Made by a program: the position numbers and the translations under genes | From: an uncultured Bacteroidota bacterium | Lineage (GTDB): Bacteria > Bacteroidota > Bacteroidia > Bacteroidales > P3 | Assembly (NCBI GenBank): GCA_902777005.1 | Contig: CACYSB010000006.1 | Coordinates: forward strand, 186,001 to 250,000 | DNA: 64,000 bases | Reading direction: 5' to 3' | Part shown: positions 9,864 to 18,272 of the stretch, one piece after another | Layout of the letters: every line of letters begins with the position of its first letter | How positions within the stretch are numbered: the stretch's first letter is position 1 | The notes under the pieces: model-generated | Seen by the model: only the letters and a program-made list of their open reading frames with translations | Told to the model about the DNA's origin: nothing | Database searches by the model: none

Positions 9864-10907
9864 ATGAATAACAACGAAGAAAAAAAGATACGTGTCGCCA
9901 TTACCCACGGCGACCTCAACGGCGTTGGCTACGAGGTCATCATCAAGACCTTCAGCGATAACCGCATGTTTGATGTCTGCACCCCCGTGCTCTACGGCTC
10001 CTCCAAGGTGGCTTCCTACCACAAGAAACTCCTTGCTTCCGTACCGCAGGAGATGAACTTCCTCTCCCTCCGCGACGCCAGCGAGGCTCAGGACCGCCGC
10101 TACAATGTCGTCAACCTCACACAGGAGGAGATTAAGATAGACCTGGGTAAAAGCACCGAAGTGGCAGGTGCACTATCGCGCGAGAGCCTCAACCGCGCCT
10201 GTGCCGATCTCAAAGATGGCAAAGTAGATGTCCTCGTCACTGCCCCCATCAACAAGCGCAACATCCAGGCCGCCGACTTCGACTTCCCCGGCCACACCGA
10301 GTACCTCTCCCACCAGTTCGGCAGCTCGTCGCTGATGCTCATGGTCTGCGACCGTATTCGCATCGGTATCGTCACCAACCACCTGGCCCTCAAGGATGTC
10401 CCCGACGCTCTCACCCCCGAACTTCTTATCGAGAAACTCACCATCCTCGACCAGAGCCTCCGTCGTGATTTCCGTATCACGCGTCCCAAGATTGCCGTCC
10501 TCGCTCTCGACCCGCATGCCGGCGACAACGGCGTCATCGGCGACTTCGATGCCAAGGTTATCACCCCGGTGATAGAGAAGGCGCAGGAGGGCGGCATACT
10601 TGCCTACGGTCCCTTCCCGTCGGACGGCTTCTTCGGTTCGTCGCAGTTCAACAACTTCGACGGCGTGCTTGCCCTCTACCACGACCAAGGTCTCATACCA
10701 TTCAAGCTGATGTCCTTCACCGAAGGTGTCAACTACACCGCAGGCCTGCCTTATGTCCGCACCTCGCCCGCCCACGGCACCGGCTACGACATCGCTGGCA
10801 AGGACAAGGCTTCCGAGCAGTCCATGCGTTCCGCCGTCTACCTGGCTTGCAATATCTACCGCAACCGTCAGGAGTACGACGAACTCACCGCCAATCCTCT
10901 CAAGTGA
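9864..10907 (+). CDS. pdxA: 4-hydroxythreonine-4-phosphate dehydrogenase
   Basis: 347 residues. NAD-dependent enzyme of the DXP-dependent pyridoxal 5-phosphate pathway. Seen: RVAITHGDLNGVGYEVIIK at the N-terminus (PdxA GDPxGIGxE, here GDLNGVGYE), DVLVTAPINKRNI, the metal-binding FPGHTEYLS, YHDQGLIPFKLM, and the C-terminal SPAHGTGYDIAGKDKA. Length is typical. It probably shares a transcript with the upstream aminopeptidase. A short stretch of repeated TAACCTGTAACC-like sequence separates it from polA. Confidence 0.95.
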   Translation: MNNNEEKKIRVAITHGDLNGVGYEVIIKTFSDNRMFDVCTPVLYGSSKVASYHKKLLASVPQEMNFLSLRDASEAQDRRYNVVNLTQEEIKIDLGKSTEVAGALSRESLNRACADLKDGKVDVLVTAPINKRNIQAADFDFPGHTEYLSHQFGSSSLMLMVCDRIRIGIVTNHLALKDVPDALTPELLIEKLTILDQSLRRDFRITRPKIAVLALDPHAGDNGVIGDFDAKVITPVIEKAQEGGILAYGPFPSDGFFGSSQFNNFDGVLALYHDQGLIPFKLMSFTEGVNYTAGLPYVRTSPAHGTGYDIAGKDKASEQSMRSAVYLACNIYRNRQEYDELTANPLK

Positions 10908-10954
10908 TAAAATATACGCTTTACAGTTTATGGTTTAATGATGCTTGATAGTCC

Positions 10955-10982
10955 CATAACCTGTAACCCGTAACCTGTAATC
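10955..10982 (+). repeat. Short imperfect repeats AACCTGTAACCCGTAACCTGTAA before polA
   Basis: Three near-copies of (T)AACCYGT lie just before the polA ATG (10989). A shorter version, GTAACCTGTAACCC, precedes the next gene at 13579-13594. No promoter consensus overlaps them. Confidence 0.5.
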
Positions 10983-10988
10983 TTTATA

Positions 10989-13574
10989 ATGAAGAAACTC
11001 CTCTTAATCGACGGTATGGCGGCGGTCTACCGTGGCTACTACGCTCTCAGCCGCACTCCTCGCCTCAACTCAAAGGGTCTCAATACCTCAGCCGCACTCG
11101 GCTTCGCCAACGGGCTACTCGACCTCATACGTTCGCAGCAGCCCACCCATATGGCCGTTGCTTTCGACCTGCCGGCGCCGACTTTCCGCCACGAGATTTA
11201 CCCCGAGTACAAGGCCCACCGCGACCCGATGCCCGAGGAGATTCTCTCCAACCTCCCTTGGATACGCCGCATCATCGATGCTCTCCGCATCCCACAGCTC
11301 ACCGCCGAGGGTTTCGAGGCTGACGACGTCATTGGTACCATCGCCCATGCTGCCGAGTTGGGCGGCTTCGACCGCATCCTCATTGTAACCCCCGACAAGG
11401 ATCTTGCCCAGCTCGTCACCAGCCATATTGCCATCTACCGCCACGGTCGTGGCAAAACACCCGACAGCATCCTCGGCGTCCCCGAGGTATGTGAGCACTT
11501 CGGCGTAGACACCCCTTGCCAGGTCATCGACCTCCTCGGCCTCTGGGGCGACACCGCCGACAATATCCCCGGTGTGCAGGGGGTGGGGGAGAAGACCGCC
11601 CAGAAGCTTATTCACCAGTTCGGCTCCGTTGAAAACCTCGTCGCCCATGTAGACGAGGTGCCCAACGACCGCATCCGCGAGAAGATTCGCGCTAATGCCG
11701 ACGACGCCATTTTCTCCAAGAAGCTGGCCACCATACGCCTCGATGCACCGGTGCCCTTTGAGCCCGACACGCTCCTGCTGCAGAAGCCCGACTTCCAGCA
11801 GTTGGCCGAGATTTGTGAGACCCTCGAGTTCCGTCAGCTCCCCAAACGCATAGCCAACGTATTTTCACTCCCCGTCACCCCTACACTCAACCAATCCGAC
11901 ACTCAACCAACCAGGCAGTCCGAAAACACCCTCTTCTCCTATGTGACTCCCGCACTCAAGCAGACGGACACTCAACCAATCACGCAATCCGCCCTCGTCG
12001 GCCGCGATGTCGCCATCATAGTCGACGGTCCCAAGATTTCTATAGCCCCCGACGCCGACACACTATTCTCAGCCTCTGTCGCCGACATCGACCTACCGAT
12101 GCTCCGCCGCATCCTTGCCGACGACACCACCACCAAGCTCGTCTTTGACCTCAAGTCCCTCCGCTATTTCCTAGCAGAACTCGACGCACCTCTTCGCGGC
12201 AACATCTTCGACGTGCAGCTCGCCCACTACCTCCTCGACCCCGAGCTGCCGCACACCCTCGACAGCGTCTGCTCCGCTACAGAGCCCACTGCTTTGTGGT
12301 TGCTGTATCCGCAGTTCTCAGCACGTATGCGCGACGCCGGGCTCGAGCAGCTCTATTCCGACGTTGAACTGCCGCTCGTCGACGTGCTCATCGATATGGA
12401 GTCCGCCGGCATCCGCATCGACACCCAGGCCCTCAACGACTATGCCGCACAGCTCTCGGCGCAGCGTGACGACATCGAGCGCCAGATTACCGAACTTGCA
12501 GGTCATCCGCTGAATATCAACTCGCCGCGTCAGCTCGGCCAGCTGCTTTATGAGGAGCTCCGCGTCAACGACAAGCCGCCGCTGACGGCCACCAAGCAGT
12601 ACTCCACTGCAGAAGAGACACTCCGCTCGCTTGCCTCGTCGCACCCCGTCATACCGCTCATACTCAACTATCGCACCCTCTCCAAGCTTGTCTCCACCTA
12701 TCTGGACACGCTGCCCAAGCTCATCAGTCCCGTCGACCACCGGCTGCACACCGTCTACAACCAGACTGTCACCGCCACGGGGCGCCTCTCGTCGTCGAAT
12801 CCCAACCTGCAGAACATACCAATCCGCACCGACCTGGGACGTGAGATACGGCGCGCTTTCGTGCCTGCCGACAGTGACCACCTCATTCTCGCCGCCGACT
12901 ATTCGCAGATAGAGCTCCGCATCATAGCCTCCCTCTCTCAGGACACCAACCTCCTTGAGGCCTTCAACAACCATCAGGACATCCACGCCGCCACAGCGGC
13001 CCGCATCGGCGGCATCCCCATCGGTGAGGTCACCCCCGACCAGCGCCGTGCGGCAAAGACGGTCAACTTCGGCATCGTATACGGCATTTCGGCTTTCGGC
13101 CTCAGCCAGCAACTTGGCATTCCGCGCAAGGAGGCTGCTGCCCTCATCGACAACTACTTCGCCTCGCACCCGGCTATGGCCGAATACATCGAGCAGTCCA
13201 AACAGTTCGCCCGCACTCACGGCTACGCCCGCACCCTCCTCGGCCGCCGCCGCTACCTACCCGACATCAACTCGCGCAACGCTGCCGCACGCTCTTTCGC
13301 CGAGCGCAACGCTGTCAACATGCCCATACAGGGCACCTCTGCCGACATGATCAAGATTGCCATGATACGTATTCACGACGAGATAGGTAGGCTGGGGCTG
13401 CGTTCGCGGTTGCTGCTGCAGGTGCACGACGAGTTGGTCTTCGACCTATACCGGCCTGAGGAGGAGGTGCTTAAAGAGCTCGTCACCCGCCACATGCGCG
13501 ACGCGCTGCCGCTCCAAGGCCTCCCTGTGGAAGTCTCCGTAGGCATCGCCGACAACTGGCTCGATGCCCACTAA
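10989..13574 (+). CDS. polA: DNA polymerase I
   Basis: 861 residues. Repair and Okazaki-fragment polymerase. The 5'-3' exonuclease domain (about 1-290) begins KLLLIDGMAAVYRGYYAL and contains FEADDVIGT, TPDKDLAQL and GVGEKTAQKL. The polymerase domain has the family A motifs DYSQIELR, KTVNFGIVYG and VHDELVF. The 3'-5' exonuclease domain (about 336-470) looks inactive: its start reads VAIIVDGPKISIAP and lacks the DxE pair. A linker at about 297-335 is an imperfect internal duplication (TLNQSDTQPTRQS and ALKQTDTQPITQS). At 861 residues it is shorter than E. coli Pol I (928), mostly in this middle part. Confidence 0.94.
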   Translation: MKKLLLIDGMAAVYRGYYALSRTPRLNSKGLNTSAALGFANGLLDLIRSQQPTHMAVAFDLPAPTFRHEIYPEYKAHRDPMPEEILSNLPWIRRIIDALRIPQLTAEGFEADDVIGTIAHAAELGGFDRILIVTPDKDLAQLVTSHIAIYRHGRGKTPDSILGVPEVCEHFGVDTPCQVIDLLGLWGDTADNIPGVQGVGEKTAQKLIHQFGSVENLVAHVDEVPNDRIREKIRANADDAIFSKKLATIRLDAPVPFEPDTLLLQKPDFQQLAEICETLEFRQLPKRIANVFSLPVTPTLNQSDTQPTRQSENTLFSYVTPALKQTDTQPITQSALVGRDVAIIVDGPKISIAPDADTLFSASVADIDLPMLRRILADDTTTKLVFDLKSLRYFLAELDAPLRGNIFDVQLAHYLLDPELPHTLDSVCSATEPTALWLLYPQFSARMRDAGLEQLYSDVELPLVDVLIDMESAGIRIDTQALNDYAAQLSAQRDDIERQITELAGHPLNINSPRQLGQLLYEELRVNDKPPLTATKQYSTAEETLRSLASSHPVIPLILNYRTLSKLVSTYLDTLPKLISPVDHRLHTVYNQTVTATGRLSSSNPNLQNIPIRTDLGREIRRAFVPADSDHLILAADYSQIELRIIASLSQDTNLLEAFNNHQDIHAATAARIGGIPIGEVTPDQRRAAKTVNFGIVYGISAFGLSQQLGIPRKEAAALIDNYFASHPAMAEYIEQSKQFARTHGYARTLLGRRRYLPDINSRNAAARSFAERNAVNMPIQGTSADMIKIAMIRIHDEIGRLGLRSRLLLQVHDELVFDLYRPEEEVLKELVTRHMRDALPLQGLPVEVSVGIADNWLDAH

Positions 13575-13597
13575 TAGTGTTGTAACCTGTAACCCTT

Positions 13598-14497
13598 ATG
13601 AAACGTATCTCCACACTGCTCATCCTCACACTTGCTGCACTACAGGCTTTTGCGCAGAACGACTCCGCCTACTGGAACAACCGCTTCCTACAGCTGCTCC
13701 GCTGGACCTACGTCGACACCTCCATCAGCAACATCTACCTCGCCCCCGACACCACACAACTCCCGTCTTCCACCTCCCAACTCGTCGCCTACCAGCGCAT
13801 CGCCTGGTACGGCTACTCCTTCCAGCCCTCCGACCAGTGGCCCGTCATCTTCAATGTCGCCATCGGCGACGGCGACCCCCAGCCCCTCACCCTCCCCGCT
13901 CTCGAGCAGCTTGCCCAGTGGGGTGCTTTCCTCACCAACCAGGACTACCGGCGGCTCGTCGATGACGAACTCAGGGTGATGGCGGAAGAGATGGCTGGCG
14001 CATCGGACGACACGTCATACATCGTGCATCACACATCCTTCATCGATTCCATGGAGGCCGTCCTGATGGCCGACTCCATAGCCTTCGCCGACGAACAGCA
14101 GCGACAGGACCTCGAGCGCACCAAGCAGCGCATGAAACGCGACCAGATCTTCCTCCTCAACATCAAAACAGCTCGTTCGCAGTACATGTTCGGTCTCGAG
14201 ATAAACCTCTACAACTGCTTCGAGAAGACCATCTCAATGCTCGAGTTCAACGTCGCGCCCTACAACGACCGCGGCCGGCTGCAGGAGGACAAGTTCCACC
14301 GCACGGTGCGCACCATGCGCTGCATGGGCCCCATCCGCCCCGACCATCCGGCGCAGTACACCCTCGACGAACTCTTCTGGGACGACCGCTCCCGCATCAA
14401 ATACATGCGCGTCAACAGCATCACCTTCTACTTCACCGACGGCAGCTCGAAGAGCTTCAACGGCTACCAGAACGTCATCAAGCACTCCCTCCGCTAG
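13598..14497 (+). CDS. Secreted hypothetical protein, 299 aa
   Basis: Signal peptide MKRISTLLILTLAALQAFAQ with cleavage after AFA-Q predicts export. The mature part has a helical, charged centre (about 150-185: ADEQQRQDLERTKQRMKRDQ) and a C-terminal half with YMFGLEINLYNCFEKTISMLEFNVAPYND and ITFYFTDGSSKSFNGY, which suggests a beta-sandwich. I do not recognise a named domain. It starts 23 bp after polA, behind a short AACCTGTAACC repeat. Convergent with the LRR protein gene. Confidence 0.75.
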   Translation: MKRISTLLILTLAALQAFAQNDSAYWNNRFLQLLRWTYVDTSISNIYLAPDTTQLPSSTSQLVAYQRIAWYGYSFQPSDQWPVIFNVAIGDGDPQPLTLPALEQLAQWGAFLTNQDYRRLVDDELRVMAEEMAGASDDTSYIVHHTSFIDSMEAVLMADSIAFADEQQRQDLERTKQRMKRDQIFLLNIKTARSQYMFGLEINLYNCFEKTISMLEFNVAPYNDRGRLQEDKFHRTVRTMRCMGPIRPDHPAQYTLDELFWDDRSRIKYMRVNSITFYFTDGSSKSFNGYQNVIKHSLR

Positions 14498-14768
14498 CCC
14501 TCCGCTCCGGCTCCCGCCGAGGAAACTTTTTTCTTTTCTCCCGCCTGCGGCGAAATCTATAAATCTTATAAATTATTGCCGCTGCGCGGTTTTCTCTAGA
14601 ACACGAATAGCACGAATTACACGAATCTTTCTAAGGTATCGCTGGCTGCGCGCGATGGATTGTTTTTTTAGCTTCAGCAGATTGTAAAAGATTGTAAAAG
14701 AAAGCCTCTGCGGTGTATCCGCAGAGGTTAATATCCTATTAGGGATTATCATTCAATAGCTCACAGCA
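14498..14768. repeat. Intergenic mosaic repeat, copy 1
   Basis: This convergent gap holds blocks shared with 57363-57475 in the opposite orientation. 14536-14565 (CCCGCCTGCGGCGAAATC and following ATAAATC) and the exact 24-bp block 14634-14657 (AGGTATCGCTGG through GCGCGATG) both recur there. Between them is an AT-rich tract with repeated CACGAAT. A short tandem ATTGTAAAAG pair lies at 14681-14700, next to the terminator. Confidence 0.7.
14701..14727 (-). terminator. Rho-independent terminator for LRR protein gene
   Basis: Nine-bp perfect stem CCTCTGCGG/CCGCAGAGG (14705-14713 and 14719-14727) with a 5-nt loop. Read leftwards it is followed by CTTTCTTTT, 40 bp after the LRR gene stop. Confidence 0.75.
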
Positions 14769-16970
14769 TTACCTAATCACCACAACTTTGTGGGCGGGAT
14801 AGTTGCCTACTTTAACCATATAGACGCCTGTCGGCAATGCGTTATTGTTCATCTGCTGGCCCCTCATATTGAACACTTTTACCGGCTCTTCATTGCTTCC
14901 AAGAACCTTGATTTGTCCATTCTCAACGTATACCGTGATATTGCTTTCGTCAACATCCGCTATTCCCTGCGTCGTGCTTTCAAAGTAGGCGGTATATGTA
15001 GCATTCTCTGTTACTGTAATTGTGCGCACGGCATGAGTGTCATTGTCGTTCCACCGCACAAAGCGGTAACCATCGTTGGCGGCAGCTGTTATTGTCACGG
15101 TATTGCCGCTTATCACGGTGGCAGCGGCGCTACCGTTCACCGTTGCGGTGCCCATTGTCGGGTCATTGACGTCGACGGAAACAGTGTATGTTTCTGTACT
15201 ATTGGCCACAAAGGTAGCGGTGAAGTTCATATTCCCAGTGACGGTCACGGTACGGACGGTATGCGTGTCGTTGTCATTCCAGCACACGAAGCGGTAGCCA
15301 TCGTTAGCGGTGGCCACGAGGGTCACCGTCGTGCCATCATCCACAGTGGCTGAAGCTTCGCCATTCACCGTGGCGGTGCCCATCGTTTCGTCGTTGACGC
15401 TGACGGTAACAATGTAGGTTTCAATTGGACTACCGGCCTCAAAATAGGCAATGTGGCTGGCGTTTCCATCAACCAGCACGCGGCGCGGATTCTCGGTGTT
15501 GTTGTCATCCCAACGCACGAAATGGTAGCCTTCTTTGGCTTGGGCGCGGAATGTGGCAGAGTCACCGTGCGATGCCTCCATGTACATTCTCCCCCATTCG
15601 TTCACAAACGCATATCCCATCGCGGTGTCGGCCGTCCATGCATAGAGGGTGTCAAAGCTGGCACAACCGTTGCGCAGGAACACGGCCACCATATAACATC
15701 CTTCCGTGAGTTTGAAAGTAAGGGGGTTGACATAGCTAAAATGCTCTGGCGGCACGTTCTCATCGCTATAAATTGACCAATGGTCAAAGCTGTAGCCGTC
15801 GGCCGCATAGGCTTGGATGGTCACATTGGAATCGCTGCAACTGGCCGGATAGGGAAGGGCGTTGGAATAATACTGGTAGCCGTGAAAAGCAACACCGACT
15901 TCACCGGCGGCGAAGTCGTTGGGCCAGGCGCCGAGGTAGTTATCGACTTCCTCCTCTCTAACCATGAAGGAGCCCCATCGATTCCACATTCTATAGTAGT
16001 TCCAGCTGCCATTTTCATAACACCACATCATATAACTATTATTGAAAAGTTGCCATTTATGATAGTAGTTATAAGTATATTCTCCAGATACAGTCCCTTC
16101 GTAATAGCCACAGGGAATGTGAATGATAATGCCATAGGTGAAGGGTACCCAATATTCATCGTATATATAAATATTAGGTGCACCACTCCAACCTTGCCAA
16201 TCAGTTTTTGACCCAATTGTCAGAGAGCTGAAATTCCTGTTGTATGTCCAAAATGCCCTTTGATAGATGTAAGAACTATTAGAAAAACCACCAATCACCA
16301 TTTCGTTAAGATGTGGACAATTATAAAATGCATCTTGACCTATCGTGCGAACATACAGATCAAAAGTAACAGTAGTCAGGGAACTGTCGTTTTTGAAAGC
16401 ATTATCGCCAATTCTAAATTCGTCCCACGAGCCAGTAGCATGATCAGCCACATAGAATGATGTCAGGCTGGTGCAGTTGTAGAATGCAGAATTGCCGATG
16501 TTATTGAGTTTGTAAAACACCGGAACTGTGGTCAAATCGGTGCATAAATAAAAGGCGCTTTCGCCAATTGAAGAAACATTTATGCTGTCAATGGCGGAAA
16601 CGGTGGTAAGGTTGGTACACATATAGAAAGCGCCGCCTTCAATACTGGTGATGCAGTTCGGTAAGGTGACTGAGGTTAGGTTGCTGTCATTCTTGAAAGC
16701 ACTGCCGCCAATGCTGGTCACGGGGTAATCGGTACCCTGATGTGTGATGCTGGCAGGGATGACAATGTCGCCCGCCGGCATAAAAGCGGTGTATGAACTC
16801 CAGTCGGTGCCCGGACATACAATTGTGGCAGTGTTGCTTCCAATGCTGTAATACAGGCGTCCTGCGGCGTTGCTTCCGCCCGAAGGGACAAATCCATCAA
16901 AAGCCTGCGCCTGCGGCGCCATTGTTCCAAGCAGTAAAAAAACTGCAATAATTGATAATGATTTTTTCAT
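14769..16970 (-). CDS. BspA-like leucine-rich repeat surface protein with InlB-type repeats and T9SS-type tail
   Basis: 733 residues. Signal peptide (1-23, ending QAQAFDG); LRR_5/BspA repeats at about 65-260 (patterns IGESAFYLCTDLTTV, IGNSAFYNCTSLTSF, IGDNAFKNDSSLTTV, IGQDAFYNCPHL). A middle region follows, then at least three InlB B-like repeats (GYRFVRWNDNDTHAVRT, GYRFVCWNDNDTHTVRT, GYHFVRWDDN), two nearly identical. The C-terminal ~70 residues end KVFNMRGQQMNNNALPTG, then GVYMVKVG and KVVVIR, a type IX sorting domain. Probably exported and anchored on the surface, perhaps an adhesin; its ligand is unknown. Monocistronic with its own terminator. Confidence 0.88.
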   Translation of the reverse strand: MKKSLSIIAVFLLLGTMAPQAQAFDGFVPSGGSNAAGRLYYSIGSNTATIVCPGTDWSSYTAFMPAGDIVIPASITHQGTDYPVTSIGGSAFKNDSNLTSVTLPNCITSIEGGAFYMCTNLTTVSAIDSINVSSIGESAFYLCTDLTTVPVFYKLNNIGNSAFYNCTSLTSFYVADHATGSWDEFRIGDNAFKNDSSLTTVTFDLYVRTIGQDAFYNCPHLNEMVIGGFSNSSYIYQRAFWTYNRNFSSLTIGSKTDWQGWSGAPNIYIYDEYWVPFTYGIIIHIPCGYYEGTVSGEYTYNYYHKWQLFNNSYMMWCYENGSWNYYRMWNRWGSFMVREEEVDNYLGAWPNDFAAGEVGVAFHGYQYYSNALPYPASCSDSNVTIQAYAADGYSFDHWSIYSDENVPPEHFSYVNPLTFKLTEGCYMVAVFLRNGCASFDTLYAWTADTAMGYAFVNEWGRMYMEASHGDSATFRAQAKEGYHFVRWDDNNTENPRRVLVDGNASHIAYFEAGSPIETYIVTVSVNDETMGTATVNGEASATVDDGTTVTLVATANDGYRFVCWNDNDTHTVRTVTVTGNMNFTATFVANSTETYTVSVDVNDPTMGTATVNGSAAATVISGNTVTITAAANDGYRFVRWNDNDTHAVRTITVTENATYTAYFESTTQGIADVDESNITVYVENGQIKVLGSNEEPVKVFNMRGQQMNNNALPTGVYMVKVGNYPAHKVVVIR

Positions 16971-17040
16971 GATATTTGGATTTTATTATGTTATAAAATT
17001 CGGAACTATAGATGTGGTATAATATATAAATAAAAAAAGG

Positions 17041-17206
17041 CGTTAATCATTCGTTTTGCCACTTATCAGGTATTAGGGCTCTGGACTGCCTGCGAATTGA
17101 TAAGTGCGAATAATTCACGCCTGTGCGTGAACCTTCCGCGAGCTTATTCTCATTCGCATAGAATTGTCCAGATTCTAATACCAAGAATAATGGGCGGTTA
17201 GCTCAT
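17041..17206. ncRNA. Candidate structured RNA, 6S-like rod shape
   Basis: A non-coding stretch that folds into a long rod. GGTATTAG..CTGGAC (17069-17086) pairs with GTCCAG..CTAATACC (17166-17182) through 14 bp across a small asymmetric loop. GAATAA/TTATTC lies further in, and a 7-bp apical hairpin TTCACGC-CTGT-GCGTGAA caps it at 17114-17131. A weaker outer stem (TTGCC/GGCGG, GTTAA/TTAGC, with G-U pairs) fits the plus strand better, while a T7 run at 17034-17040 would suit termination on the minus strand, so strand is open. Length and shape recall 6S RNA; no consensus promoter is seen on either side. Confidence 0.4.
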
Positions 17207-17287
17207 TGTATTATGTCTTTGTCTATTTTGCTTACTACATAACGTTGGTTTTACGTTTATATTTACCGGTTTGAGAATTTGCACTAT

Positions 17288-17464
17288 TTACACTGCAAGC
17301 GACGACATGGCCTGCTTGGCGGAAATGCGCTGGATTGTGCCATCCATGGTTTGCACAACGACATTCTCATCATGCAAAGCCTTTTCCTGCAACATACGCT
17401 CCTCGGCCAATTGCAACCCTCGATCTATCTTATCTTGCAAATCCAATATTTCCTTCTCAGACAT
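17288..17464 (-). CDS. Small protein, 58 aa, overlapping zeta-toxin-like gene (possible partner)
   Basis: Starts MSEKEILDLQDKIDRGLQLA and ends AKQAMSSLAV. Almost wholly helical and charged, typical of a small dimeric or binding protein. Its ATG (17464) lies inside the last codons of the kinase gene (8-bp overlap), so it is translated by coupling. The position suggests a cognate regulator or antitoxin, but the order is the reverse of epsilon-zeta and PezAT, where the antitoxin comes first, and I see no similarity to epsilon or PezA. Confidence 0.6.
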   Translation of the reverse strand: MSEKEILDLQDKIDRGLQLAEERMLQEKALHDENVVVQTMDGTIQRISAKQAMSSLAV

Positions 17465-18029
17465 AACTTATTATTTGGTTATATTTGTTTGCATCATAAA
17501 TAATGCTATCTATAGTCTTTCCGCCAACAACCACTTTTTGGCGGGGAGTACTACTGTTATCATAGATACTCCACGAATCCACTTCCGTCGCATAAAGAAC
17601 AAACAGATTCTTGATACCACTGACATACCTGCGGCGGATGATGTCCTCTGGAATGTCGTGTCCACCTTTGCTGACGCGTTCCGCCACACGCTGTATGGCC
17701 AACTCGGGCGAACGGAGCCAGAAGAAAAGCAATGTGACACGATACCCTTTCGCCTGTGCACGGTGCACGAGGTTGATATACGACTTGGTAGCCAGTGTGG
17801 TCTCTATGGCAAAAGTCTCGTCCCTGCCAAGCAGTTCCTCTATGCGTTGCAGCATCAAGCGACCAGCCTCGATAGCTACATTCCCAGGATTGAAAGGTGA
17901 CAAACCGTGGGCGATTTCGTCAGCATTGACGAACTCGCGGCAGTTGAGAACCTCGGGCAATACAGTATAGGAGGCCGTTGTCTTTCCGGCTCCATTGCAC
18001 CCCGCTATGATATACAGCAGCTTGCTCAT
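17457..18029 (-). CDS. Zeta-toxin-like P-loop kinase
   Basis: 190 residues from ATG 18029 (a TTG is available four codons upstream). Seen: Walker A AGCNGAGKTTAS (about 9-20), NADEIA after the first helix, FAIETTLAT carrying the catalytic/substrate region, and the C-terminal arginines in GGHDIPEDIIRRRY. These match zeta toxins, which phosphorylate UDP-N-acetylglucosamine and poison cell-wall synthesis, but also the wider group of chromosomal zeta-like kinases whose targets are unknown. Preceded by its own promoter (18039-18070) and overlapped at its end by a 58-residue ORF. Whether it is toxic is not shown by sequence. Confidence 0.8.
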   Translation of the reverse strand: MSKLLYIIAGCNGAGKTTASYTVLPEVLNCREFVNADEIAHGLSPFNPGNVAIEAGRLMLQRIEELLGRDETFAIETTLATKSYINLVHRAQAKGYRVTLLFFWLRSPELAIQRVAERVSKGGHDIPEDIIRRRYVSGIKNLFVLYATEVDSWSIYDNSSTPRQKVVVGGKTIDSIIYDANKYNQIISYV

Positions 18030-18038
18030 TTCAATTTG

Positions 18039-18070
18039 CAAAAATACAAATATATTTTGGATTGACCAAA
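18039..18070 (-). promoter_or_regulatory. Promoter for zeta-like kinase gene
   Basis: Minus-strand TATTTTTG (18046-18039) with TTTG 20 bp upstream (18070-18067), 9 bp before the ATG at 18029. Confidence 0.7.
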
Positions 18071-18129
18071 ATAATTTAGCACGAGGACGAAAAGTAGGGG
18101 TGTCTTATTGAGAAAAAAAGATCCCTTCA

Positions 18130-18272
18130 ATAGGTCTTCAAAAGGTCTTCAAAAGGCCCTCGGTATACCTTCATAGGATCACTGCAGTCCCAACGTAACC
18201 GCTCCGTACTTGCTCCGACTGTTTAACGGTTGTTTAACGGTTTTTTGTCGGAGGGGATAAGGAGCGACGTCG
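18130..18272 (+). repeat. Dispersed ~145-bp intergenic element, copy A
   Basis: Matches the reverse complement of 53699-53851 along nearly its whole length (by eye about 85% identical). It opens with a tandem AGGTCTTCAAA motif and CCCTCGG, continues through CCGCTCCGTA, and holds a CTCCGAC/GTCGGAG stem (18213-18219, 18247-18253) around two copies of GTTTAACGGTT. It lies in the divergent gap between the zeta-like gene and the M13 peptidase gene. The rest of that gap (18273-18416) is a low-complexity GATGAG/GGTATGAG-rich stretch with no recognisable gene. Confidence 0.8.

Noticed and set aside
11875..11990. polA linker duplication as a disrupting insertion
   Set aside because: The frame is kept and both flanking domains are intact, so it is a tolerated linker change.
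17191..17206. GGGCGGTTAGCTCA resembles the start of a tRNA
   Set aside because: No anticodon stem, T-arm or CCA follows; it is better explained as part of the outer stem of the RNA candidate.
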